From Berghia stephanieae (lineage: Eukaryota; Mollusca; Gastropoda; Nudibranchia; Aeolidiidae), in assembly GCA_034508935.3 (NCBI GenBank), contig CM067447.1, forward strand, positions 28,879,939 through 28,943,938: a DNA stretch of 64,000 bases, in the 5' to 3' direction. Made by a program: the position numbers and the translations under genes. Below the pieces are notes generated by a model. That model was not told where the DNA came from and ran no database searches. It worked only from the letters and a program-made list of their open reading frames with translations. This document shows positions 52,930-64,000 of the stretch, one piece after another (positions within the stretch are counted from its first letter, which is position 1; every line of letters starts with the position of its first letter).

Positions 52930-53140
52930 AACAGTTATTGGTCAGAATCAGCGTGGGTGCGCAACCGGATGCGCGGGTTGACGGAGGTAGGAAACAATAA
53001 CAAACCCACATGGTTGCCATTACCTCCACCATCATTCTCGCTCACGGTTTGTGGAAAGCACTTCATTACAGGCACGTAATAGTGAATCTAGTTTTTGTTT
53101 TGAACATTTCTATTATTATTCTTTTTAAATTGACCCATAT

Positions 53141-53508
53141 TAAAAGAAACATACAAACAAAACAGGCATGACCAGTCACTAACAATGCCGTGTAGTGTGT
53201 AGACAGTAACACAGTACGGTGAACATGACTGACACTGGGATCGGAATGTCGGAACCCATGAGTCGTTCGCAACTCTGCCTCACGTATTCATTTAATCAGT
53301 CAATTTAATTTTTATTAAGCTTGCGTAAAACATACAAACAAAAAAGACATGACCAGTCACTAACAATGCAGTGTAGTGTGTAGACAGTAACACGGTACGG
53401 TGAACATGAATGACACTGGGATCGGAATGTCGGAACCCAGTAGTCGTTCGCAACTCAGCCTCGCGTACTCATTTAATCAGTCAATTTAAATTTCATTTAG
53501 CTTGCCTA
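53141..53508. repeat. ~185-bp tandem duplication
   Basis: Two copies from aaacatacaaacaaaa to ttagcttgc, with tgaccagtcactaacaatgc and gacactgggatcggaatgtc nearly identical in both. Confidence 0.9.
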
Positions 53509-53846
53509 TTCTTCAAGTTTATGATATATTCACTTTTTCTATTTAAAAAGGGTAATCCAAACAGACCATAAAAACGATTTTATAATAAGCCGACTTCAAC
53601 TTCCATCACTTACGACACGAACTTATTTTGGGTGGTTTTTTTTTAACAAAACCGTTTGACTCAAACTAAAGCTTCGGCATTGGATAAGGAGCGAGGTCCC
53701 TGTTGCCATCTTGCTTAGTTTATACAGAGACTGGGTTGCCAGCTTGGCTGTTCTTGATAAATAGTAGTAAATAGCACAACCTTGTGCAATGAGAGATAGA
53801 GAGAGAGAGAGATTTTGAACAAAAACGATTATCTCTCTCCCTCTCT

Positions 53847-53849
<3 letters not shown>

Positions 53850-53890
<41 letters not shown>

Positions 53891-53990
53891 CCCTCTCTCT
53901 CTTCTCTCTCTCACTCTCTCTCTCTCTCTCTCACTCTCTCTCTCTCTCTCTCTCTCTTTTCTCTCTCCTCTCTCTCTCTCTCTTCCTATT
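53850..53990. repeat. (TC)n microsatellite
   Basis: About 140 bp of CT with short interruptions. Confidence 0.95.
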
Positions 53991-54077
53991 TCATCTGTCA
54001 CACTGTTTGACAATCTTCTTCACCTGGCTCACTTGTACTTGTAATATCGGGTGTAAGGTAAAATTTTGAACAATTAT

Positions 54078-55762
54078 TATTATTTATAAAATGCAGAAAC
54101 TTTGCAAATAAACCGATAGACTAGATATTAATTCGATTCGAAAAGTGGAACACAAAAGGAGAATTTGCGAATACCCGGTCCAGACATAAGCGTCATGGTC
54201 TTATTTATAAAGTGCAGAATCTTTGCAAATAAACGGATAAAATAGAGATTAATTCGATTCGAAAAGTGGAACACAAAAGCAGAATTTGCGAATGCCCGGT
54301 CCAGACATAAGTGTTATGGTCTTATTTATAAAATCTAGAAACTTTGAAAATAAACGGACAAGATAGAGATTCATTCGATTCGAAAAGTGGAACACAAAAG
54401 CAGAATTTGCGAATGCCCGGTCCAGACATAAGCGTTATGGTCTTATTTATAAAGTGCAGAAACTTTGCAAATAAACGGATAAGATAGAGATTCATTCGAT
54501 TCGAAAAGTGGAACACAAAAGCAGAATTTGCGAATGCCCGGTCCAGACATAAGCGTTATGGTCTTATTTATAAAGTGCAGAAACTTTGCAAATAAACGGA
54601 CAAGATAGAGATTCATTCGATTCGAAAAGTGGAACACAAAAGCAGAATTTGCGAATGCCCGGTCCAGACATAAGCGTTATGGTCTTATTTATAAAGTGCA
54701 GAAACTTTGCAAATAAACGGATAAGATAGAGATTCATTCGATTCGAAAAGTGGAACACAAAAGCAGAATTTGCGAATGCCCGGTCCAGACATAAGCGTTA
54801 TGGTCTTATTTATAAAGTGCAGAAACTTTGCAAATAAACGGATAGATAGAGATTCATTCGATTCGAAAAGTGGAACACAAAAGCAGAATTTGCGAATGCC
54901 CGGTCAAGACATAAGCGTATGGTCTTATTTATAAAGTGCAGAACTTTGCAAATAAACGGATAAGATAGAGATTCATTCGATTCGAAAAGTGGAACACAAA
55001 AGCAGAATCTGCGAATGCCCGGTCCAGACATAAGCGTTATGGTCTTATTTATAAAGTGCAGAAACTTTGCAAATAAACGGATAGACTAGATGTTATTCGA
55101 TTCGAAAAGTGGAACACAAAAGGAAATTTGCGAATACCGTCCAGACATAAGCGTTATGTCCTATTTAAAAGTACAGAAACTTTGCAAATAGACGGATAAA
55201 TAGAGATTAATTCGATTCGAAAAGTGGAACACAAAAGCAGAATTTGCGAATGCCCGGTCCAGACATAAGCGCTATGGTCTTATTTATAAAGTGCAGAAAC
55301 TTTGCAAATAAACGGAAAAAATACAGATTAATTCTAATCGAACAGTGGAACACAAAGGCAGAATTTGCGAACAACCGGTCCAGACATAAGCGTTATGGTC
55401 TTATTTATAAATCTAGAAAACTTTGCAAATAAACGGATAGACTAGATATTAATTCGATTCGAAAAGTGGAACACAAAAGCAGAATTTGCGAATGCCCGGT
55501 CCCGACATAAGCGCTATGGTCTTATTTTAAAGTGCAGAAACTTTGCAATTAAACGGAAAAAATAGAATTAATTCTAAATCGAACAAGTGGAACACAAGGC
55601 AGAATTTGCGAAAACGGTCCAGACATAAGCGTTATGGTCTATTTATAAAGTGCAGAAAAAATTTGCAAATAAACGGTAAGATAGAGATTAGTTCGATTCG
55701 AAAAGTGGAACACAAAAGCAGAATTTGTGAATACCCGGTCCAGGCATAAGCGTCATGGTCTT
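54078..55762. repeat. 121-bp satellite, about 14 units
   Basis: The unit contains cttatttataaagtgcagaa, ttcgattcgaaaagtggaac and gcgaatgcccggtccagaca. Period is 121 bp in the centre, where units at 54322-54880 are almost identical, while units at both ends carry more substitutions and small deletions. The repeated 64-residue frames on the minus strand come from the unit and are not genes. Confidence 0.95.
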
Positions 55763-56467
55763 GTTTAATGAAACAATGCCATTAAAAAAAATATATGGTC
55801 AATGAGTAATTAAGCTAAATAGCGGAGTTCAAATAGATAACTTGATCTGTGAATTTTTTTTATAATTAGCTGTTTTTATTCTCCATCATTTAGGTTATGT
55901 GATTAAGTTTATAATTGAAATACAAACTTTATCTCACTTATCAATGTTTTGCAATAAAGGAGAGTGTGAGTGAACCTGAGCAAAGGAAATTATTTGAGAG
56001 AGTGATATTTATCATGCTTTTCAGTTTGTAGTTGAATTCTAGAATGGATTCTTTATAGTTCTCATTGATTGTATGTCAGTATGTCAGTCTTTAGGACACC
56101 GATTACCCTAATGCGGCCACAATTTACAATGTGACGGCCACAAGCCCGTTAAACGCAGAGTGGGGTATTGTTGTTTGCAAGTAATGCTATGGTTTTAATA
56201 GGATATCTGTCTCCTATTAAAATACATTCCTGTGTTGGATTTTGGATTAAATTCATGTCTTCTTCGGATTTTGGGATATTTAATTTTCATGGATTGTGAT
56301 TGTGATTTTCAAGACTATTAATGTAAGTAAATGCCCAAATAGATATTTTTATTCATTTATTCTTTATTTATTTTTTTTAGTTTTGTTTTGTTTTGAAGCA
56401 TTTATTATAAGAAATATTGTACATATGCACTTATACACCAAAGACTATATCCTTTCAAATGCTTATG
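55763..56467. other. Intergenic, nothing recognised
   Basis: No gene or shared repeat seen between the satellite and the ATT tract. Confidence 0.4.
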
Positions 56468-56504
<37 letters not shown>

Positions 56505-56597
56505 TATTATAATTATTATTATTATATTTTTATTATTATTATTATTATTATATATTATTATTATTATTATTATTATTGTTATTGTTATTATTATTAT

Positions 56598-56681
<84 letters not shown>

Positions 56682-56697
56682 TAATAATAATAATAAG
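56468..56697. repeat. (ATT)n joined to (AAT)n
   Basis: ATT units to about 56600, then the complementary AAT units to 56697, forming a long inverted microsatellite. Confidence 0.95.
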
Positions 56698-57319
56698 TGC
56701 ATTGAGTGAAATCCCAATCATGGTTGCCCAAATAAAACTGGCGCTAGAATCCCGACTACCTGTCTAAACGAATGTTGTTTGTACGATACATACTAACTAC
56801 ACGTTCAATATCGGGGGCAGAAAATATACGTTCGGTTTTATGAAATTAAAACAGTAGTCCCACATTGTTCTTTGATGTTATTTGTGGTTGCATTTGCTTT
56901 GAAACTTACACATTATATTGTGTTACATTGTTTACAAAATATTTCTGGTACTCGTATGCATGTGTAGTCAACGGACCACCGGTCAATCGTGTTCTTTATT
57001 ATTTTAATTTTGGCTTGACATCTTACATATGTGAATTTGACAGGTTGTTATGGATGGTAATTATAACAGTAAGTGATTTTTAAACATTTTTACGGCGTTT
57101 TAAATGTCTTTCTTGCATTCATTGTCGAGCACCTCCACTTTTCTGTTACTATTTTAACGATCAGCTGATTTTCTCTTGCCTCCCTTTAATTTCGCGGACT
57201 TTTTTCAGAACGAGGCGTGGGAGTGGCTAATATAGTCAGGTTTCAATCTTTACTCTATTTCCCTCCCGCGCTCTTAATGCGCAAGCAGTCTCTCTCTCTT
57301 CCCCTCTCGCTCATCTTTT

Positions 57320-57429
<110 letters not shown>

Positions 57430-57814
57430 TTTACTCTCTCATTCTTTCTCTTCCTCTCTCATCCCGTTTCTTGATATTTCTTTCCCTGCCCACCCGACTT
57501 CACATAGTTTCCAAAGTGTACTTTGAAATTATAAACCCTTCTCTAACTTTTGGCATTTTGAAATCGTATTTCCTCTAATAAATAAGACAAACATGTCACA
57601 TTAATAATTCTTATTTCATTGATTCTTTATATAAATATCAAAAATTCTTCAAACATTGAGCAATGTCATAAAATTGTAGGCATTCTTTTTTTTTTTTTTT
57701 GGGGGGGGGGGGGTGTTTTATTTTTTATTTATTTTAAGGACATCTTACATAATAATGAATAACTACAAAAGTAATGATTGGATTATTTCAAATCAAATGT
57801 ATATTCTAAGCTCA

Positions 57815-58050
57815 TGCCAAATTCAGTGATGCCAAAACTCCGGTTTCACCGGAAAAAAATCCGGGTTACGGGCAACTTCCGTCAAATTCCGGTGAGGTTA
57901 AAATGCTCCAAGGATACCCCCCCCCCCCCCTCTCCAGTCACTACTAATACGAAATTCCTCTGAGTGGTGCCTGAAATTCCTGTTAGTCAAATTGAAAATT
58001 GATGTCTCTGCAAATGTTTCTATTCTCGTCAAATTTCTAATGCCCGTATC
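57815..58050 (+). mobile_element. Element D, copy 2, core lost
   Basis: 5' flank (cgggttacgggcaacttcc, attccggtgagg, gctccaagga), then a C run, then directly the 3' flank (gagtggtgcctgaaattcct). The minisatellite core present in the other copies is absent. Confidence 0.65.
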
Positions 58051-58249
58051 TAATGAGTTATCTTTGCCCATTGATTTGACTGTGCGTGAAAATGGTGCCT
58101 CACATCAAAGTCGATTTTCTCAAAACTTGGTTTTTACACTCTCCCTACTTCAAACGGTCATATCAGAATTTTATAAATTTGGTATCAAATTTTTTAAAGC
58201 ATAAAATAAGCTATGATTGTGTACCAAAAACCCAAAATTTAAGAATCCG

Positions 58250-58350
58250 ACTTAATACCGTTTCGAGACGGCAGGTCACATATTATCTGGTTTACTCGCC
58301 ACTGGTGCCCACCTCCCATAGTCTCTGGTTCAATCCCAGCCGGTGTTGGC
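58250..58350 (+). repeat. Short relative of the 47.5-50.7 kb minisatellite
   Basis: cttaataccgtttcgag and ggtcacata lead into about 1.6 units of ctggtgcccacctcccatag. The same lead, inverted, borders the large array at 50742-50775, so lead and units form one mobile family. Confidence 0.65.
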
Positions 58351-58483
58351 CATACTCTAACTCTAGATATAAAAATAATTCTGACCGCTGACCCGATATC
58401 GCATTTTCCAGCTAACGATGTATTGGGATGTTCGCTTATATCTTTTGTTTGCATTATGTATCTATCACCCACACACCCACAAC

Positions 58484-58485
<2 letters not shown>

Positions 58486-58559
<74 letters not shown>
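58486..58559. repeat. (TA)n microsatellite
   Basis: About 37 TA units. Confidence 0.97.
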
Positions 58560-58562
<3 letters not shown>

Positions 58563-58814
58563 AACAAAAAATTCCTCTCCATACAATCGTGTGAGTGGGG
58601 TAATCCAGTGACTTCTCCGCCCAACGATGGTACACAGTCGCCGGCACTCGTCAATAGATTGTGTGTATCGGGATAGAAGCGTGGATAGAAGGAGTTGTGA
58701 CAGAAAGGGAGTATGATTAGCATTGTTGGCAAAAGCGGTATATACCATTTCTCAGTTTATATATTTTTGAAAATGCTGTTATCCATTTTTAAAAGATGGA
58801 TGCGGTGCCAGGCA

Positions 58815-59240
58815 CCATTTGAACCAATAGAGCCACGCCCCTGCTATTTGGTCACATCTTACGTCGAGAAGATAACATCCCAGCCCAAACTGCAATGACA
58901 GAATATTGCCTTCATGGCAACAAATATGTAGGGAGACCACCAACATCAATAGTAACAACCCAGGATCTTTCTACATATCAGACAGTTCTGGATTCAGATG
59001 AGGCCGAATTAATCCCCGAAGAACTAAGAAATATTGCCATGCCCTCCGTACTAAAGTCACAACAAGATCTTGACAGCCTCAAAATTCTTGCCCATGACTG
59101 TGACCAATGGAAACAATTAACAACATGGATGTAGAGAGCAGATATAGATACTCATCGACTATGACTGAATCACACAATTCTCAGCAAGCGTCATTCGGAC
59201 TGCGAGGCTTACTACTACTATTACTACTACCACTAGTATT
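58815..59240 (+). mobile_element. LINE 3' end with ACT-rich tail
   Basis: Encodes LLFGHILRREDNIPAQTAM, YVGRPPTSIVTT and LAHDCDQWKQLTTWM with stop at about 59136, matching the C-terminal end of non-LTR elements, then a 3' UTR and TAC/ACT repeats (59205-59235). Only the last ~110 residues are present. Confidence 0.75.
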
Positions 59241-59520
59241 AACATACAAGAATGTAGTTACATTGACAATAATAAAACAAAATCAGATTTCCATTCCAAT
59301 GTAGTTTTCTAAAGACTGTTATACATAAAAATACATCCAGAACACATGAAGGTAAGATTGTCACCCTTCAAAGTGTATAAATTATAATGTATGTAGAACA
59401 AACAGAGCGTAAACTCAAATGAAGACTCGCTCATTCAGCAGTCCAGAGTCGGTGGCCTTATTGGTATATCTATATACAAATAATATACTAAAACCAATGA
59501 TTCGAAAAACAAACTAACAA

Positions 59521-60714
<1,194 letters not shown>

Positions 60715-60964
60715 TTGTTAATGGCTCATACTGCGCTCGAGACACTTAATTGGTCATATCAGTGCTAGTAAAAGGGAAAATCAAAATATTACAGATCTGC
60801 AGTTAAAGGCGCGTATATGAAAATGGAAGTTAAAGGGGCTCGTGAAACCCAGGAACAGAAGTTTGTAGATTCCAATAGCCATTAAATTTTCTCCTGCCTT
60901 CATTGAAACAATATTTAACTCCCACTCATATAAAAGCACAAGATCCCACTCAAATGTTTCTCTA
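60715..60964 (-). mobile_element. Old SINE-A copy
   Basis: Diverged hairpin (agtgctg...gcgctcgag) with ggtcatatcagtgctagtaa, tttgtagattccaa and gatcccactc..aaatgttt in family order. It abuts the 60965 inverted repeat. Confidence 0.55.
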
Positions 60965-61040
60965 TATTCATTGTTCACTAGTCACTATGGAGGACTGATT
61001 ACACACTTGCAATGAGTTTTGAACCGGAAGAGAGGAATCC

Positions 61041-61303
61041 GACTAACGACGTTTAATATTTCACACAAATGTATGCGTTGTTATGATTTATATTAAAAAG
61101 TCCAAGGAAAAAATAAATTCTCCTTTGATCCGATTCGGACATTCCGAGCAATAAATATTCACACAACAATGGTAGTAATTGCTAAACTAAGCTCACTACG
61201 CGGGCTTGACTATTAACAGTTTAAGTAAAATAATCACCAGTTCTTCCAACCAGCCGAATCATAACAACGCATACATTTGTGTGAAATCTTAAACGTCGTT
61301 AGT
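61041..61303. repeat. Fold-back with 47-bp arms
   Basis: Arms 61041-61088 and 61257-61303 (gactaacgacgttt.a.att, tcacacaaatgtatgcgttg) are near-perfect complements with a ~168-bp spacer. Confidence 0.8.
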
Positions 61304-61634
61304 CTGATTGAGAGAATCTAGTAAGAACTGATCACCAACAGGCGTCTAATATCTATTAGACCCATAGAATTAAACGAATGAGAATACGTACGAAGCCTAA
61401 AAAGTGTCCACCAATGAAAGCATTCAGCGCCATTTTGTTGTTGGCTGAGAATGTAGTAATTAGCATTCATTCGGTATCTATGTCAACATAACGACACAAG
61501 AAAAACAACAAACAATATCAAAATCCACAATAAAATGTTTCAGAACTGTTGCGTATATTTATGGCACAACGAAGCTGTCAAAAATGAAGTTAGAGAATGT
61601 GTGTAATCATGTATTATAATAGCCTGTAATGTGT

Positions 61635-63085
61635 TTTCCAACCACCACATCATCTACTACTACAACCACCACCACAATATCATCACTAACACTACTACTA
61701 CAACCACCAGCCCCACATCATTATCACTACCACTACTACTACACCACCACCAGCACATCATCATCACTACCACTACTACAATCACCACAACCACATCGTC
61801 ATCACTACCACTACTACTGCAACCACCACCACCATATCATCATCATTACCACTATTACCACAACCACCACCACCACTACTACTACAACCACCACCACATC
61901 ACTACCTCAACTACTACAACCACCACCACAATAGCATCACTACCACTACTACTACAACCACCACAACCACATTGTCATCACGACCACTACTACTACAACC
62001 ACCACCATATCATTACCATTACCACTACTACTACAACCACCACTACCACCATATCATTACCATTACCACTACTACTACAACCACCACAACCACATCGTCA
62101 TCACTACCACTACTACTGCAACCACCACTACCACCATATCATCACCATTACAACTACTACTACAACCACCACAACCACATCATCATCACTACCACTACTA
62201 CTACAACCACCACCACATCATCATCACTATCACTACTACTACAACTACAACCACCACCACATTATCATCACTACCACTACTACTACTGCAACCACCACCA
62301 CCATATCACCATCATTGAAATATTTTTTTTTTTTAATTGAGCTTTATATAGTGCAATATCTACTAATGTGCTCAAAGCGCTTTACAAGGGGTCCCTGGTC
62401 AACATTTAACATGTAGGACGGGACATGACGCCTGTTAGGCGATATTACAATTTTTCGGACAAAGACAACTCTGTTAACGGCCAGGTACTCATTTTACACC
62501 TGAGTACGGTGAGAGAATGTGAGTAAAGAACCTTTTCCAAGGACTCAACTATGCGCCGAGCGCGAGGCTCGAACCCAGGACTTTCCGATCCGGAAGCGAG
62601 TGTCATACTACTAGACCACATAGCCGCATCATTACCACTACTACTACAAACACCACCACCACATCATCATCACGACCACTACTACTACAACCACCACCAC
62701 CACCATATCATTACCATTACCACTACTACTACAACCACCACCACATCATCATCACTACCACTACTACTACAACTACAATCATCACCACCACCACATCATC
62801 ATCACTATTACTACTACAACTACAACCACCACCAACACCACATCACCTCACTAACACTCAGTACTACAATCACTGCCATTAGGTTTTGGAGCTTTACTTC
62901 ATTTGAAATAAGGAAACTTCGGAATTGTATTTGGCATTGTGTTTATATATCATAATATAATTCTAATCAGTTATCTATTTAGAACTAGATACTATACAAT
63001 ATGTATGCCAAATACCACCCCAATTCCCCTTTCTTGTGTGCGGGAATTCCTCTTTCGGCATTGAAATTGAGTGTGAGAGAGTCAT
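61635..63085 (+). mobile_element. Minisatellite-core element D, copy 3, with nested S2 SINE
   Basis: Core of ATC/ACC/ACT units at 61635-62317 and 62630-62870, then the 3' flank (ttaggttttggagctttact ... cctctttcggcattgaaatt). The usual 5' flank is missing. The long open frame across the core (up to 261 codons of H, T, S, L, Y) is a by-product of triplet repeats. Confidence 0.75.
62320..62626 (-). mobile_element. tRNA-derived SINE S2 inside element D
   Basis: Minus strand: tggtctagtag fits box A, ggttcgagcct fits box B, then ggcgcatagttgagtcc, the body, and a tail cttgtaaagcgctttgagca through ctatataaagctc. Flanked by catcatt on both sides, although the target is itself repetitive. Confidence 0.88.
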
Positions 63086-63566
63086 CACTACACACATAAA
63101 CAACAGAAACAATTTAAAAACAAGACTATGACACGCAACCACTCACACACGAGGCTATACTATTTATCCTTTTCTCTATATAGAATAGGACAAGACAAAC
63201 AATAGCTTGACTCTCGCTACACTTCGCATTGAGGTTTGTCGTCTCACGAGTTCAACTCTCGGTCGACCTGTCAATATTCCTTTTTGCCTCGGACGTAATC
63301 ATTAATAGAATGTTGTGTGGTTTTGACCGTGAAGAAAACCTTAAGAAGTCACATTTATATCATTTTAGAGAGATCGTTTTGAATAATTTTAAGTTAAACG
63401 AGCGAGCAGCAACTTGTTTTCATGAACGGCCGATCAGCGCTTGTTTACTATAGTAACGCGATTCCCAGCCAACATCAAAATGGCGGATATTTTTCTCATC
63501 GAGGCCGCTGGTTGGTTAGCCAATAAGAGCACCGTACGGTTTCCGTTGGGTAAATTCCTTGATTAG

Positions 63567-63664
63567 ACCAACAAAGAAAACTGAGGTCAATTTCATTGAA
63601 CTGATCACCAACAGGCGTCTAATATCTATTAAACCAACAAAGAAAACTGAGGTCAATTTCATTT
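63567..63664. repeat. 65-bp-period direct duplication
   Basis: accaacaaagaaaactgagg..caatttcatt occurs twice. The spacer gatcaccaacaggcgtctaa also occurs at 61330-61350. Confidence 0.85.
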
Positions 63665-64000
63665 GTCTATTTATCCCATTGTTTATAAACAACCAGCAAG
63701 CTATATTTGTCCGAGTAGGCATGAATGTCAGAAATCTCGTCTTATGATTGGTAAAAAAAAAAATACTGGTTAATCGAAGAGAAAGTCCTGACGTCACACT
63801 TCCTCTTCCGGTTCAAAACTCATTGCAAGTGTGTAATCAGTCCTCCTTAGTGACTAGTGAACAATGAATAGGTTACATAATATTGAATCGTAAAGCGACG
63901 TAACTATTTTAGTGTCAGGATGTATCGGTAGATTCTTAGGATTATGGGGGGTCTTTATGGGAGCGATCTATATTCATGTTTTCGTCCAACCAAGTCATCA

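Larger units (their letters stand above)
60965..63870. mobile_element. Interval bounded by 69-bp inverted repeats
   Basis: 60965-61033 and 63802-63870 are inverted copies with one mismatch over 69 bp (tattcattgttcactagtca ... gttttgaaccggaagag). The interval contains a fold-back, element D copy 3, an S2 SINE and a 65-bp duplication, but no transposase. It could be a non-autonomous DNA transposon or a segmental inverted duplication; no target duplication was found. Confidence 0.5.

Noticed and set aside
54322-55031. Repeated 64-residue minus-strand frames (MFHFSNRMNLY...)
   Set aside because: They are the 121-bp satellite translated; the period is not a multiple of three and the frame drifts.
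54078-55762. CRISPR array
   Set aside because: Units are contiguous 121-bp satellite repeats without unique spacers, in a eukaryotic genome.
61631-62416. 261-codon open frame rich in H, T, S, L
   Set aside because: It follows from ATC/ACC/ACT triplets with no stop in that frame. The other frames of the core and the opposite-strand core at 31164-31807 give similar strings.

Overview
This is an animal nuclear window. It is AT-rich, carries GT-AG introns in two recognisable metazoan genes, and is packed with LINE and SINE copies, MITEs, minisatellites and long microsatellites. The repeat landscape (tRNA-derived SINEs, AAT-tailed retroposons, elements with minisatellite cores, long G/C, GATA and GA tracts) suggests a lophotrochozoan, perhaps a mollusc. 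That is inference: no diagnostic sequence fixes the species.

Two host genes can be supported. (1) The last two coding exons of phosphoserine phosphatase (PSPH) lie on the + strand at 772-923 and 4589-4699; earlier exons are off the left edge. (2) A nearly complete major-facilitator transporter of the SLC37/organophosphate:phosphate antiporter type lies on the - strand in 13 exons from 42371 down to 25756. All 13 join in frame into 444 residues and a stop; only a short N-terminal exon with the start codon is missing. The two genes converge, with about 21 kb between their stop codons. No confident gene was found in 43-64 kb.

Layout: 1-5 kb, PSPH 3' part, its intron holding a reverse-transcriptase-like relic and a hAT-like MITE. 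5-16 kb, a repeat nest dominated by a ~540-bp retroposon ('SINE-A', about 15 copies and pieces in the window) with younger elements inserted into it. 16-25.7 kb, mostly unrecognised intergenic DNA. 25.7-42.4 kb, the transporter with LINEs, SINEs and microsatellites in its introns. 42.4-47.4 kb, LINE pieces, a MITE and SINEs. 47.5-50.7 kb, a large two-orientation minisatellite. 51-60 kb, compound microsatellites, a 121-bp satellite (about 14 units) and more minisatellite-bearing pieces. 60.9-63.9 kb, a ~2.9-kb interval bounded by near-identical 69-bp inverted repeats that contains a second minisatellite-core element.

The best second-look items are: the shared 3' hairpin of two SINE families, whose stem differs by paired changes; a perfect 150-bp palindrome inserted with a 12-bp target-site duplication; recurrent hammerhead-ribozyme-like cores in fold-back repeats; and two unrelated repeat families that each carry conserved flanks around a minisatellite core. 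All coordinates were read by eye and repeat edges are approximate unless a target-site duplication is cited.
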